Positions 36,185 through 44,838 of a stretch of 64,000 nucleotides of DNA are shown piece after piece. The position numbers and the translations under genes were made by a program. This DNA is from Lacisediminihabitans profunda (GTDB taxonomy: Bacteria > Actinomycetota > Actinomycetes > Actinomycetales > Microbacteriaceae): positions 1-64,000 of the forward strand of contig NZ_VRMG01000003.1 in assembly GCF_008040105.1 (NCBI RefSeq), given 5' to 3'. The notes below the pieces were generated by a model. That model was given only the letters and a program-made list of their open reading frames with translations, had not been told where the DNA came from and ran no database searches. The stretch's first letter is position 1. Each line of letters opens with the position of its first letter.

Positions 36185-37041
36185 TCGATCGCCTCCGTCC
36201 TGGTGGCGTTGAGCAGCTCCGCGACGAGCGCCTCCGGTGATTCCTCGAGCTTCGACCCAGGAAGCGCCGCGAGCAGTGACCGGGTGTACGCGTGCTGCGG
36301 GTCGGTGAAGAGTTGTTGTCGTGGCGCAGACTCGACTATGACTCCGGCGCGCATAACCGCCACCTCATCGGCCACGGCACTCATGACGCCAAGGTCATGG
36401 GTCACAAGGAGCACGCTCAGGCCGGCGTCATCGACGAGCTCCCGAAGCAACTGCAATATTCCCGCCTGGACGGTGACATCGAGGGCCGTCGTCGGCTCGT
36501 CCGCCAGCAGGACGTCGGGTTCGCACGCGAGGGCGACGGCGATGGCGATGCGCTGGCGCTGGCCGCCCGAGAACTGGTGAGGGAACTTCTTGAGCGCGCT
36601 CGTCGGATCGGGAACCCGAACACGCTCGAGGAGGGCGCGTGCACGATCACGCGCATCCCGTTTGCCCAGCTTCAGGTGGTGTCGCATGTGGTCGGTGAGT
36701 TGCCGGCCCACCGAGAGCTGCGGATGCAGGCTCGTCGACGGATCCTGGAACACCATGGCGATGCGTCTGCCACGGATGCCGGCGAGCACCTGACGCGGCG
36801 CACCAAGAAGTTCCGTGTCGACGTCATTGGTATCGAGAACGACCGAGCCCGATGTCGTCATCGATTCCGGGAGCAGCCCGAGGATGGCCAGCGCGGTCAC
36901 GGTCTTGCCTGAGCCCGACTCGCCCGCGAGGCCGTGAATTCGACCCCTCTCCAGGGTGAGATCTATGCCATCCACCACGGCGCGGGGCCCCCCTTGGGTT
37001 CGCACATCGATTTGCAGGTTCGTGATCCTGAGGATGCTCAT
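36181..37041 (-). CDS. dppD: Oligopeptide ABC transporter ATPase, DppD type
   Basis: A 286-residue ATPase with Walker A GESGSGKTV, Q-loop VFQDPSTSLHPQ, signature FSGGQRQRIAIAVAL, Walker B VLLADEPTTALD and THDLGVM. The C-terminal HAYTRSLLAALPG is typical of the peptide subfamily. It pairs with the ATPase downstream to drive the two permeases. Confidence 0.88.
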   Translation of the reverse strand: MSILRITNLQIDVRTQGGPRAVVDGIDLTLERGRIHGLAGESGSGKTVTALAILGLLPESMTTSGSVVLDTNDVDTELLGAPRQVLAGIRGRRIAMVFQDPSTSLHPQLSVGRQLTDHMRHHLKLGKRDARDRARALLERVRVPDPTSALKKFPHQFSGGQRQRIAIAVALACEPDVLLADEPTTALDVTVQAGILQLLRELVDDAGLSVLLVTHDLGVMSAVADEVAVMRAGVIVESAPRQQLFTDPQHAYTRSLLAALPGSKLEESPEALVAELLNATRTEAIE

Positions 37042-37943
37042 AGGGTGAGACCACCTCCCCGCAACGTGTTTGATTTCGGATCCAGCGCGTCACGCAGCGC
37101 GTCGCCGACGAAGTTGAACGCGACGACGATGGTCAGGATGGCGAGACCGGGAAACAGCCCGAGCCACCAGGAATCGAAATTCTGGATGGCGTCCGACACC
37201 ATCGAGCCCCATTCGGCAGTCGGCGGCTTTGCGCCGAGCCCGAGAAACGACAGCCCGGAGAGGAGGAGGATCGCCGTTCCGATATCGAGGCTCGCAAGGA
37301 CGAGGATCGGACCGACAATGTTCGGGGCGATGTCGCGCCAGAGGGACTTCAGGGGCGAGAAGCCGAGCAGCTGTCCGGAGACGACATAGTTCGACTGGCG
37401 CAGAGCCAGCACAAGACCCCGCGTGAGCCGCGCATACGAGGGCCACGACACGATCAGTGCCGCCAACACCGCGTTGAGCAGCGAGGCGCCGAGCGCCGCA
37501 GCGATGACCATCGCCAGGATCACAGTGGGAAACGCCATGACCAAGTCGGTGATGCGCATGATCAGCTCATCCACCCAGCGCCCGAAGAAGCCGGCGATGG
37601 CCCCAAGCACGGCGCCGATCAGCACGGACATCACGACGAGCAGGAGTGCGAGCGGAATCGTCACGCCCGCGCCGGACAGCACGCGCGAGAAGACGTCGCG
37701 ACCGAGCTCGTCGGTCCCCATAAGAGTCCCGTGGCCCGGTGCCTGCAGGATGGCAAGATTCTGCGCGAGCGGATCATGCGGCTCGATCACGGGAGCGATG
37801 ATCGCCACGATGATCCAGAGGACGGCGACCGCGGCGCCAGTGATGCCGAGCGGCGAGGACCACCGACCGAGGCGCAGCCGTGGACGACGCCAGCGGAGCC
37901 TGGTGGGCTCGAGTTCGTCCTTCGTGAGAAGCGGGCGCGTCAT
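37038..37943 (-). CDS. dppC: Oligopeptide ABC transporter permease, DppC type
   Basis: A 301-residue permease with six membrane helices. It carries the HDPLAQNLA and GTDELGRDVFSRVLSGA segments typical of DppC/OppC periplasmic loops, and the coupling-helix loop YVVSGQLLGFSPLKSLWRDI. The C-terminal FNFVGDALRDALDPK is the family hallmark. Overlaps the upstream permease by four bases (ATGA). Confidence 0.9.
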   Translation of the reverse strand: MTRPLLTKDELEPTRLRWRRPRLRLGRWSSPLGITGAAVAVLWIIVAIIAPVIEPHDPLAQNLAILQAPGHGTLMGTDELGRDVFSRVLSGAGVTIPLALLLVVMSVLIGAVLGAIAGFFGRWVDELIMRITDLVMAFPTVILAMVIAAALGASLLNAVLAALIVSWPSYARLTRGLVLALRQSNYVVSGQLLGFSPLKSLWRDIAPNIVGPILVLASLDIGTAILLLSGLSFLGLGAKPPTAEWGSMVSDAIQNFDSWWLGLFPGLAILTIVVAFNFVGDALRDALDPKSNTLRGGGLTL

Positions 37944-39025
37944 GCGAGCCTCACCCTCGGGTCAAGGATGCCGTAGAGCAGGTCAACGATCAAGTTCACG
38001 AGAAGGTACATGACTCCGATGAGGAGGCCCACGCCCATGACTCCAGGGAGGTCGAGGTGGGAGGCGGCTTGGTATGCGTAGCTGCCGATGCCCGGCCACG
38101 AGAAGATCGATTCGACGAGCACAGTGCCGCTCAGCAGGCTTCCGAAGGCGAGTCCAACGACGGTGAGCACGGGGATGCTCGCCCCTCGCAGAACGTAGGA
38201 CCACACGACCGTGCGCGTCGGCAGCCCCTTGGCGCGGGCGGCACGAACATAGTCCTGGTCGAGGATTTCCAGCACTGCGGTGCGCACGAACCGGGTGAGC
38301 AGGCCAACGGTGTAGAGGGTGAGCACGAGCACCGGAAGGAAGAGGTGCGAGAGCGCGTCGAAGAAGGTGTCGAGCTGCCCGGCGAGCAAGGCGTCGATCG
38401 TATAGAGCCCCGTGATCGTGTGCGGGGTGTTGAAATCGGAGCTGAGACGACCGGAGCCGGGCGCGATGTGAAGTTTGAAATATAAGAAGTAGTACAGCGC
38501 GAGCGCGAGCCAGAAGGTCGGGACACTGAGCCCTGCCAGCGAGACGACCCGCAGCACGTGATCGGAGACCTTGCCGCGCCGGTAGGCCGCGACCGTTCCG
38601 AGCACGACGCCAATGACGACGCTGAGCACGATCGCCCCGATAGCGATCTCGAGAGTGGCCGGAAGAGCCTGGGCAAGGTCGGCCGCGACCGCGTCGTGTG
38701 TCGTGGTCGAGATGCCGAGGTTGCCGTGCAGGAGGTTGCCGAGATAGGTGAAATATTGCACGACGAGAGGCTTGTCCAGCCCGTACTCGGCGCGGAAGTG
38801 CGCGACGATCGCCGGGTCTTCGGCCGCACGCTGGCCGAGCGATGCGGCCACCGGGTCTCCGGGCACGAGGTTGGTGAGGATGAACGTGACCAGGGTCACG
38901 CCGATCACCAGCAGGATCGAGGTGATGACCCGCCGGCCGGCATACCGAAGAAACGGGTGGGAGGCCCGGACCGTGCGTGCGGTTTCCCCCACGCGCACGG
39001 TCCGGGCCGCCGAATCACTCGTCAA
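37940..39025 (-). CDS. dppB: Oligopeptide ABC transporter permease, DppB type
   Basis: A 361-residue permease with six membrane helices: RRVITSILLVIGVTLVTFI, NLVPGDPVAASLG, LSVPTFWLALALYYFLYF and the EAA-type loop DYVRAARAKGLPTRTVVW. Starts at a TTG; the exact start is uncertain because the N-terminal 25 residues are extended (an internal GTG is possible). It lies 9 bases after the binding-protein stop. Confidence 0.88.
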   Translation of the reverse strand: MTSDSAARTVRVGETARTVRASHPFLRYAGRRVITSILLVIGVTLVTFILTNLVPGDPVAASLGQRAAEDPAIVAHFRAEYGLDKPLVVQYFTYLGNLLHGNLGISTTTHDAVAADLAQALPATLEIAIGAIVLSVVIGVVLGTVAAYRRGKVSDHVLRVVSLAGLSVPTFWLALALYYFLYFKLHIAPGSGRLSSDFNTPHTITGLYTIDALLAGQLDTFFDALSHLFLPVLVLTLYTVGLLTRFVRTAVLEILDQDYVRAARAKGLPTRTVVWSYVLRGASIPVLTVVGLAFGSLLSGTVLVESIFSWPGIGSYAYQAASHLDLPGVMGVGLLIGVMYLLVNLIVDLLYGILDPRVRLA

Positions 39026-39034
39026 GAGCAGTGC

Positions 39035-40618
39035 CTACTTGCTGCCCAGTGCGGCGATATCGATCGTCCACACGGCGTTGTAGACGACACCGCTGACCGA
39101 CGATTTCGCGGCGATGTTGTTGCCGGGCTGGAGCAGCGGGATGAACGGACCCGAGCTGTTGAGGGCCTTCTGCAGGTCCTGGAACTGGCTGGCTCGTTCG
39201 GCGTTGCTGCCACCGATGGTTGCGGCATCGGCCAGCTTGGAGATGCTGGCATCAGCAGTTGCCGACCAGCCGGCGCGGAGACCTACGACATTGCCTGGAG
39301 CGAATACGAGGTAGTCGCTCGGGTCAGGATAGTCGGGTCCCCAGTACCACAGGCCGATGGTCTCCGTGCCGTTGCGGTACGCATCGAGCTCCGTGGCGAC
39401 GGGCGCAGGAGCGAGGTCAATCGTGATGCCCGCGGTCTTCAGCTGAGACTGGATTCGCTGCGCCAGCGTCGGGAACTCGATGCCGTTCAGCGTGATGTCG
39501 CTCGGGAAGTTGAGCGTCACCGACTCCCCGGCGTAGCCGCTCTTGGCCAGATCCGACTTGGCCGCTGCGGCATCCGTCTTCAGCTCGTCCGCACTCTTCA
39601 GCGCGCCAAGGAACATGCTCGGCACGACACCGGGCGCCTGCGACGTTCCGGTTCCGGCGATGGAAACCAGGTCGGCGTAATCGATGGATTCCTTCACCGC
39701 CTTCACGAAGTACGGGTTGCTCGTGATCTTCGAGACCGCCGGGTTCTGGTTCAGCAGCAGGAAGATGACGTTGGCCGACGGGTCACTGGTGACCTTGATC
39801 GAGCTGCCCAGACCGGTTGCCTGCGTTCCGGAGAGGTCGAGCGCGACATCCGCGCTGCCCCCCTGCACGTTGATCTTCTGGGTCGGACCCTTGACGTTCT
39901 GGATCACGACCCGGGTGTAGGTGGGCTTGTCACTGCCGTCGTAGTTTTTGTTGGCGGTCAGTACAACTTGCGACGCGAGGTTCAGCGAACTGAGCACGTA
40001 TGGACCGGAACCCGCGGAGTGCGTGTTCAAGTACTTCTCGGCGCTGTCCTTGTCCGTTGTCGTGCCGCCGTGCGCCTTGACCACCTTTGAGTTCAGGATG
40101 CCGAGCGCTGGGTTCGCGAGGATGGATGGCAGCGCGGGCGTCGCCGTCTTCGTCGTGAGTACGACGGTCGTGGCGTTCTTCTTCGTGACCGTCACGCCGT
40201 CGAGCAGGAAGGACGGATTGCCCTTGACGCCAATGACCCGGCCGAGCGAGAAGACGACGTCGTCGGCGGTGATCGCCGTGCCGTCGGAGAACTTGTGGGT
40301 TCCGGTCAGCGTCAGAGTGAAGGTCTTGGAGTCAGACGACACCTTGAGCGTTGCCAGACCCGGCGCGACCTTCGAGACGTCGCCGCCCGTGAAGGACAGG
40401 AGTGTCTCGTAGAGGGCCTTGTCGACCATCTCGCCGGTGGGCTCGTACATGCGGCCCGGATCGGCGGTCTTAAGGTCGAAGGCCTTGTCGATCGTCAACG
40501 TCTTTGACGCGGAGTCGCTGCCCGTGGTCTTGCCGGACGAACATCCGGTGACGACCAGAGCGAGGGCGACGGCTGCGGAACCGACCGCGATTCTGGTCTT
40601 GGCGGAGCGGAAAACCAT
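39035..40618 (-). CDS. dppA: Oligopeptide-binding lipoprotein (SBP family 5)
   Basis: From the ATG at 40618 (AGGAGA at seven bases) about 527 residues. A signal peptide ends in the lipobox VVTGCSSG, so it is anchored outside the membrane. The body has the SBP-5 layout: VDKALYETLLSF, KFSDGTAITADDVVFSLGR and PYFVKAVKESIDYADLV. It delivers peptides to the DppBC-like permease. First gene of the six-gene operon, with an AT-rich promoter region towards the Lrp gene. Confidence 0.92.
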   Translation of the reverse strand: MVFRSAKTRIAVGSAAVALALVVTGCSSGKTTGSDSASKTLTIDKAFDLKTADPGRMYEPTGEMVDKALYETLLSFTGGDVSKVAPGLATLKVSSDSKTFTLTLTGTHKFSDGTAITADDVVFSLGRVIGVKGNPSFLLDGVTVTKKNATTVVLTTKTATPALPSILANPALGILNSKVVKAHGGTTTDKDSAEKYLNTHSAGSGPYVLSSLNLASQVVLTANKNYDGSDKPTYTRVVIQNVKGPTQKINVQGGSADVALDLSGTQATGLGSSIKVTSDPSANVIFLLLNQNPAVSKITSNPYFVKAVKESIDYADLVSIAGTGTSQAPGVVPSMFLGALKSADELKTDAAAAKSDLAKSGYAGESVTLNFPSDITLNGIEFPTLAQRIQSQLKTAGITIDLAPAPVATELDAYRNGTETIGLWYWGPDYPDPSDYLVFAPGNVVGLRAGWSATADASISKLADAATIGGSNAERASQFQDLQKALNSSGPFIPLLQPGNNIAAKSSVSGVVYNAVWTIDIAALGSK

Positions 40619-40833
40619 GATGTCTCCTGGGGGAAAGGGCCGGCACGGTCGGTACCGACCAGAACGGGATAGCTCGCGACTGGTGGATGGCCCTCCGTCG
40701 CGCCGAGCGTCCATCCGTAATACTTCTTGCCGTTGGACGGTATGGAGAAAGAGTCGCATGATCCCTATTGTTAAGTCACCGTTCATCAAAAACCGTAGAC
40801 GAAATCTATGTCCAAAACGTTCTGGAGTGCAAA
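40619..40833. promoter_or_regulatory. Divergent promoter region, oligopeptide operon and lrp
   Basis: A 215-bp spacer whose 40740-40835 part is clearly AT-richer than its surroundings (for example CCCTATTGTTAAGTC and CATCAAAAACCG). It carries the promoters of both units, and Lrp sites are likely here, but I cannot mark a specific palindrome. Confidence 0.45.
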
Positions 40834-41421
40834 GTGTTGAAAACGGCCCAAGACGGGCAGCCGCTCTCTGGACAAAAGGCGACCGGACTCGACGAGGTCA
40901 ACATGCGCATCCTGTCCGTCCTCAGGGGCGACGGCAGGATCTCTATGGCCGCGCTCGCAGACAAGGTCAACGTCTCCCGGGCGAGCGTCTACAATCGCGT
41001 CGAGCAAATGATCGCTGCAGGGATCATCACGGGATTCTCCGCCCAGGTCGCCCCCGCCCTCGTCGGCCTGCAGGTTTGCGCGCTGGTCTTCGTGACGGTC
41101 CATCCGCAGAGCTGGCACCGCTTTCGCGAGGGGATCCTGCAGATGCCCGATGTCGAGTACTGCGCGATCACAACCGGCGAGCATGACGCCATGCTGCTGA
41201 TCCGAGCGCTCGACATCGGAGGCATCCACGACTTTGTGACCGGCGTTGTCGCCGCGCGGCCCGAGGTGAAGTCGGTCGTTAGCGTCGTCGTTCTCGACGA
41301 GGTTGTGCGGAAGTCCTACGTGTTGCCGTCGGACATCCCGAACCGGACGGGCATGGCGAACCGCCTCGGCATGACGCGATTCACCACGGCCGGAAACGGG
41401 CGGGACGCCGCCGCTCGCTAG
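40834..41421 (+). CDS. Lrp/AsnC-family regulator
   Basis: From the GTG at 40834 (GGAG six bases upstream) 195 residues. The winged helix reads NMRILSVLRGDGRISMAALA and KVNVSRASVYNRVEQM. An AsnC ligand-binding domain follows (VGLQVCALVFVTVHPQSWHR, MPDVEYCAITTGEHDAMLLI). Such proteins bind amino acids and control transport or catabolism. Its divergence from the peptide importer suggests that it reports the amino acid yield of peptide import. Confidence 0.85.
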   Translation: MLKTAQDGQPLSGQKATGLDEVNMRILSVLRGDGRISMAALADKVNVSRASVYNRVEQMIAAGIITGFSAQVAPALVGLQVCALVFVTVHPQSWHRFREGILQMPDVEYCAITTGEHDAMLLIRALDIGGIHDFVTGVVAARPEVKSVVSVVVLDEVVRKSYVLPSDIPNRTGMANRLGMTRFTTAGNGRDAAAR

Positions 41422-41436
41422 ATGGTGGCCAGGAGG

Positions 41437-41793
41437 TTAAACCTCGACGCAGATGCTCACGTGATCGGTGTCGCCGATGCGGAAGTTTTCGACAAGGCGA
41501 ATGCCCTCGACTGTCACCTCGACGAGGCTTCCGCTCGTCCCCGTCACGACGAGTCCGTTGGATGTCATGACGTGGGCGAAGGAGATGGAGAGCTGGTCTC
41601 CGACCCGTGTTCCGACGAACCGGCCGAACGTCACGGTGTCTCCGTCGTAGTCGCCCCAGATGACGCCGTCGCGCTCGAAATACTGGAAACGTGAGGGGGA
41701 CGCGAGATTGACGTCGCTGTTGGTGGAGGATTCCATCACGAATCGGCGACTATCGAGGCTGGGGGCGCTCGGGGCGGGCTCGAGGGGATTCAC
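41437..41793 (-). CDS. Small conserved protein of unknown function
   Basis: A 118-residue protein from a GTG (an internal ATG at 41736 is possible). The core FQYFERDGVIWGDYDGDTVT, followed by GRFVGTRVGDQLSISF, resembles a small beta-barrel-like family often misnamed N-acetylglutamate synthase. No catalytic residues are evident. Convergent with the Lrp gene, only 15 bases apart. Confidence 0.55.
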   Translation of the reverse strand: MNPLEPAPSAPSLDSRRFVMESSTNSDVNLASPSRFQYFERDGVIWGDYDGDTVTFGRFVGTRVGDQLSISFAHVMTSNGLVVTGTSGSLVEVTVEGIRLVENFRIGDTDHVSICVEV

Positions 41794-42296
41794 GGCTTCG
41801 AGTATGGGGGTCGTCCGGGCTCTGCGGCCACCCGGCCGCCGATTGTCTCGCGCGACGGGCAGTTCCGCGGACCCGGTGGACAGAAAGGCATCTAAACGGA
41901 GGGAATGAGTCAGAGTGTCTAATCGTTATTGAGGCTGGTCAGCAGATCAATTCGGGGCTTTGCAGCGCGGTATCGACGACGAATCATTGGTAGCCGCGCG
42001 CGTGAGCGATCGCGTACCGAGAGCGTCGTGGGCTGAATGCTGCGCTCGGCCGGCTGAGCCCGATCGAATTCGAGACCATCATGACTACGCAGGGGTGTCC
42101 GCGGCCCAACCGCGAGAGTCACCAAGACACTCAGCACACAAGACCGTCAGCAGTTTCTCACGCAAGCGGCCGTGCCCACATTTCACCCACACCTGGAGAA
42201 CATCGTGGTCAGCTCGCGTCATCGAGGCCGAGCCCAGTCACCAGCGTTTTAGCGGTATCTCGACCACTTCCGTCTAGTTCCGGGGAGACGACTTTC
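41794..42296. other. Intergenic with an IS3 transposase tail
   Basis: Plus strand 42031-42095 reads GLNAALGRLSPIEFETIMTT, the usual end of an IS3-family OrfB (LGRLSPIEFE). Nothing of the rest of that transposase is seen upstream. It marks a lost element next to the tRNA-derived repeats. Confidence 0.55.
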
Positions 42297-42343
42297 GACT
42301 ACGGATCAATAGGTCGGGGGTTCAAATCCCTCCGGGCGCACCA
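42297..42343 (+). pseudogene. 3' part of tRNA-Arg (ACG), attachment-site remnant
   Basis: GACTACGGATCAAT matches the anticodon loop and 3' anticodon stem of actinobacterial tRNA-Arg(ACG). The T-arm GTCGGGGGTTCAAATCCC and the acceptor end TCCGGGCGCACCA follow. The 5' half (expected GCGCCCG and a D-arm) is absent. Sequence identity beginning at the anticodon loop and running to CCA is what a tyrosine integrase leaves at an att site, so I read this as attL/attR of a lost element. Confidence 0.7.
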
Positions 42344-42417
42344 ATCAATCGGGACGTCACATTCGTGTGGCGTCCCGATTCGTTTAACCGGACGTCTCGA
42401 TTGATTGGTGCGCCCGG
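42332..42417. repeat. Inverted repeat around the tRNA end, with an internal hairpin
   Basis: A 27-base arm (42332-42358, from CCGGGCGCACCAATC) is repeated inverted at 42391-42417 (to GATTGGTGCGCCCGG) with one mismatch. Inside the first half, CGGGACGTCACA-TTCG-TGTGGCGTCCCG (42350-42377) forms a strong hairpin that resembles the native tRNA terminator. Confidence 0.75.
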
Positions 42418-42524
42418 GAGGACGCGAAAGCTCTCGTGGGCCCCGCTGAGCAGTCAGCCGCATCGCCCGCCTCATTGAGCTGTTCACGCGAAGACCGCGA
42501 TGTGGATGCGGCTCAGTAGGGGAG

Positions 42525-42544
42525 TCAAATCCCTCCGGGCGCAC
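42525..42544 (+). repeat. Second tRNA-Arg 3'-end copy
   Basis: 20 bases identical to 42322-42341 (TCAAATCCCTCC then GGGCGCAC). The upstream CTCAGTAGGGGAG is a decayed version of the T-arm. The CCA end is changed. Confidence 0.65.
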
Positions 42545-42738
42545 ATTGGATAACGGGTCTGACCACCATTTCTTGCGAAATCTGGTCAGGCCCATTCTGG
42601 CTTCTGCCCCGCTTCAAACGACTTCGGTGACTTAGGCCATGATCCGAGCTCCACGGCCTAATCCGGCCCGGTGTTTGTCTGAGTGTTGGTTCGTCGGGCC
42701 AAGTCGACCAATTGACCTCTGAACAGTAGGTCAGGCGT

Positions 42739-42755
42739 TCAAATCCCTCCAGGCG
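42739..42755 (+). repeat. Third tRNA-Arg 3'-end copy, decayed
   Basis: TCAAATCCCTCCAGGCG with a recognisable T-arm upstream (AGTAGGTCAGGCGT). One change in the acceptor stem; CCA not kept. It ends eight bases before the stop of the serine-hydrolase gene. Confidence 0.6.
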
Positions 42756-42763
42756 TTGCACGT

Positions 42764-44032
42764 TCAGTTGGTGTCGGTCAGGAGCGCGACGCCGAGAGCG
42801 TCCGTTGACGGATTGGCGACATCGGAGAGCACAATGGCGGCGGTTCCTGCGGTCCGGTCAAGGCCGAAGTAGGTGGTGTAGCCGCCGGTTTGCCCGCCAT
42901 GCCACGTGACGTCTGTGCCCGACGTCAGGGTCGAGGTGTGCCAGAAGATTCCCACTTGCGTGTCCGTCTGCGTGGTCGCGGTGGTGGGATCAAGGGCGGA
43001 CATGCCGGGTGCCGAACCATCGAGGAGCGCAGTGGCGAGTATCGCGAGGTCCCGGGTTGTTGATACTCCGCCACCACCGGGGGCATACGCGCCAAGGAGC
43101 CAGGGCTGCACCGCCAGGCCCGACGTCGACCATCCGCCCGGCACAAGGGCGTGCGCGCCCTGGATGAACGTGTGCGTCATGCCGAGCGGACCGAAGAGCC
43201 GCGCCTGCATGAGCTCGGGGTAGGTCATCCCGGCCGCCGCAGCGGCAGCCTGCCCGGCGATTGCGGCTCCGAGGGTCGAATAAGAATAGGTTCCGCGAGT
43301 CTCAAGCGTCCCCTGTCTGGCATCCCCGTAGAGCTCACCGAGATCGCCGTCGAGGAAGTTTCGGCCGAACGGAGCGCTCCACGCGGCCCGCCGCAGCACG
43401 GTCGGCCCAAAGGCGGCGTAGCCGGAAGTATGAGTAACGAGTTCCTGCATCGTCACAGTGCCAGCAGGGACGCCCGCCAAGTGAGGAAGGTAGGTGGAAA
43501 TCGGCGTGTCCAGGCGGATCTCGCCCCGGCGTACCGAATCGGCGATGACCAACCCGGTCATCGCCTTGGTCAGCGATCCGATCTCCATGGGTGTGGCATC
43601 CGATGCGCCTATGCCCGCAAACCTGACAGGCGCGGCGTCATGCAGGGACACCGACGCGACCGCGATGTCGTGCTGCCGGGTGAGGAACCCGGACTCGCGC
43701 GCCCGATCGATCCTGGCGAGCACGAGGGAGTCGCCGGTGGGGGAAGCCAGGGCCGAGGGAGTGGCTGCCCACACCGTGAGACCTACGACGAGCGCTGCAA
43801 CGAGCAGGGTTGGCGCCAGCCGCCTGGTCGCGACGAACAGGACGATGAGGACGGCCGCCATGAGGATGCCAACCCAGCTGTCGTCCGCGTAGTGGCCGCT
43901 TCGCAGGGATTGAAACAGCATCCCCGTGGGGACCACCACCAGAACGAAAGCGGCAGCCGCCCGCCGGACCCAGCGGCGAGACCCGCGCTGGCGAGTCGGG
44001 CGGAGGGTGAATCGGCGATTCACGGTAGACAT
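42764..44032 (-). CDS. Membrane-anchored serine hydrolase, beta-lactamase class C type
   Basis: From the ATG at 44032 (AAAGGAAT seven bases upstream) 422 residues. Three N-terminal membrane helices (about 22-40, 52-68 and 74-95) precede an extracellular beta-lactamase/penicillin-binding domain. The SxxK motif is EIGSLTKAMTGLV, the Tyr motif TYSYSTLG and the third motif HGGQTGGYT. Such proteins include D-aminopeptidases, esterases and cell-wall enzymes; true beta-lactamase activity cannot be assumed. Last gene of an operon with the DUF4386 and alpha/beta hydrolase genes. Confidence 0.85.
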   Translation of the reverse strand: MSTVNRRFTLRPTRQRGSRRWVRRAAAAFVLVVVPTGMLFQSLRSGHYADDSWVGILMAAVLIVLFVATRRLAPTLLVAALVVGLTVWAATPSALASPTGDSLVLARIDRARESGFLTRQHDIAVASVSLHDAAPVRFAGIGASDATPMEIGSLTKAMTGLVIADSVRRGEIRLDTPISTYLPHLAGVPAGTVTMQELVTHTSGYAAFGPTVLRRAAWSAPFGRNFLDGDLGELYGDARQGTLETRGTYSYSTLGAAIAGQAAAAAAGMTYPELMQARLFGPLGMTHTFIQGAHALVPGGWSTSGLAVQPWLLGAYAPGGGGVSTTRDLAILATALLDGSAPGMSALDPTTATTQTDTQVGIFWHTSTLTSGTDVTWHGGQTGGYTTYFGLDRTAGTAAIVLSDVANPSTDALGVALLTDTN

Positions 44033-44069
44033 CTCGATTCCTTTCCGGCGAGAGCGTGCGGAAGATGTC

Positions 44070-44747
44070 TCACAGGGCGGCGGCGAGCTGGAGCGTTGGC
44101 CGGCGCATGGCTGTCCAGAGCAGCCATCCGATGAGTGCGACCTCTCCGATGAAGGTGAATGTCGAGATCGACGGAACATAGTCGGGCTGGAGGATTGTGC
44201 CGGCGCCGTCGACGAAGTATCCCGCGCCGGCGATGCCGACCAAGATGCCGAGCCAAAGAGGCAGGATGCGGGACCGGAAAGCCGCGTACCCCACTAGCAC
44301 GAGGTGGGCTGCGAACAGCATTAGCCCGACGTGCCAGATGACGTTGTAGGAGTCGATCGCGTCGAGGGCCCGATCCGGGTTCCGAAGCAAGTTCGGCACG
44401 CTCGCGAGTTGGGCGATGGCTACTACGAACACGGCAGCGTACGCGATGCGGAACCAGGCCGCGGTGAGGGCGACCATCCGGCTCGCTGGCTCAAGGATGC
44501 GGAGCAGTGCGGCGGCAACAACAACGTCGAGGATCGCCGCGAGGACCATGCAGAGCACGCCGATGCGGAATTGGAGTCCCGAACCGCTGATGGCAGCAGC
44601 GGTCCTCGCCGCATCACCGGCGGTGATGAGAGGAGCGAGCGCGCCGAAGTTGCCAGCGCCGGCGAGCACTGCGATGAGGAGAAGGCAGACCCCTCCGACC
44701 CAGGCGGCACTGCGGGAAATGGTTGGGATGTTCGTTTTGTTCGTCAT
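44070..44747 (-). CDS. DUF4386-like membrane protein
   Basis: From the ATG at 44747 (AAGGAGATC upstream) 225 residues with six membrane helices. The layout, with SGSGLQFRIGVLCMVLAAIL, PASRMVALTAAWFRIAYAAV and FAAHLVLVGYAAFRSR, fits the DUF4386 family of unknown function. 37 bases separate it from the serine-hydrolase gene downstream. Confidence 0.75.
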   Translation of the reverse strand: MTNKTNIPTISRSAAWVGGVCLLLIAVLAGAGNFGALAPLITAGDAARTAAAISGSGLQFRIGVLCMVLAAILDVVVAAALLRILEPASRMVALTAAWFRIAYAAVFVVAIAQLASVPNLLRNPDRALDAIDSYNVIWHVGLMLFAAHLVLVGYAAFRSRILPLWLGILVGIAGAGYFVDGAGTILQPDYVPSISTFTFIGEVALIGWLLWTAMRRPTLQLAAAL

Positions 44748-44838
44748 GGCTGATCTCCTTGTTGAGTGGGTTGGGTTGAGTGGGTTGGGCGAGGCAAGGC
44801 CGGATAGGAGCTGGGGCGTTCTCTGCTTCCGGGTGCGG

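Noticed and set aside
38558-40090. A 510-codon plus-strand frame
   Set aside because: Antisense to the oligopeptide permease and binding protein, with no domain.
42764-44032. Calling the serine hydrolase a beta-lactamase resistance gene
   Set aside because: The motifs fit a wide family, and the three membrane helices and operon do not suggest antibiotic resistance.
43151-44134. A plus-strand frame over the serine hydrolase
   Set aside because: Antisense to a gene with complete active-site motifs.
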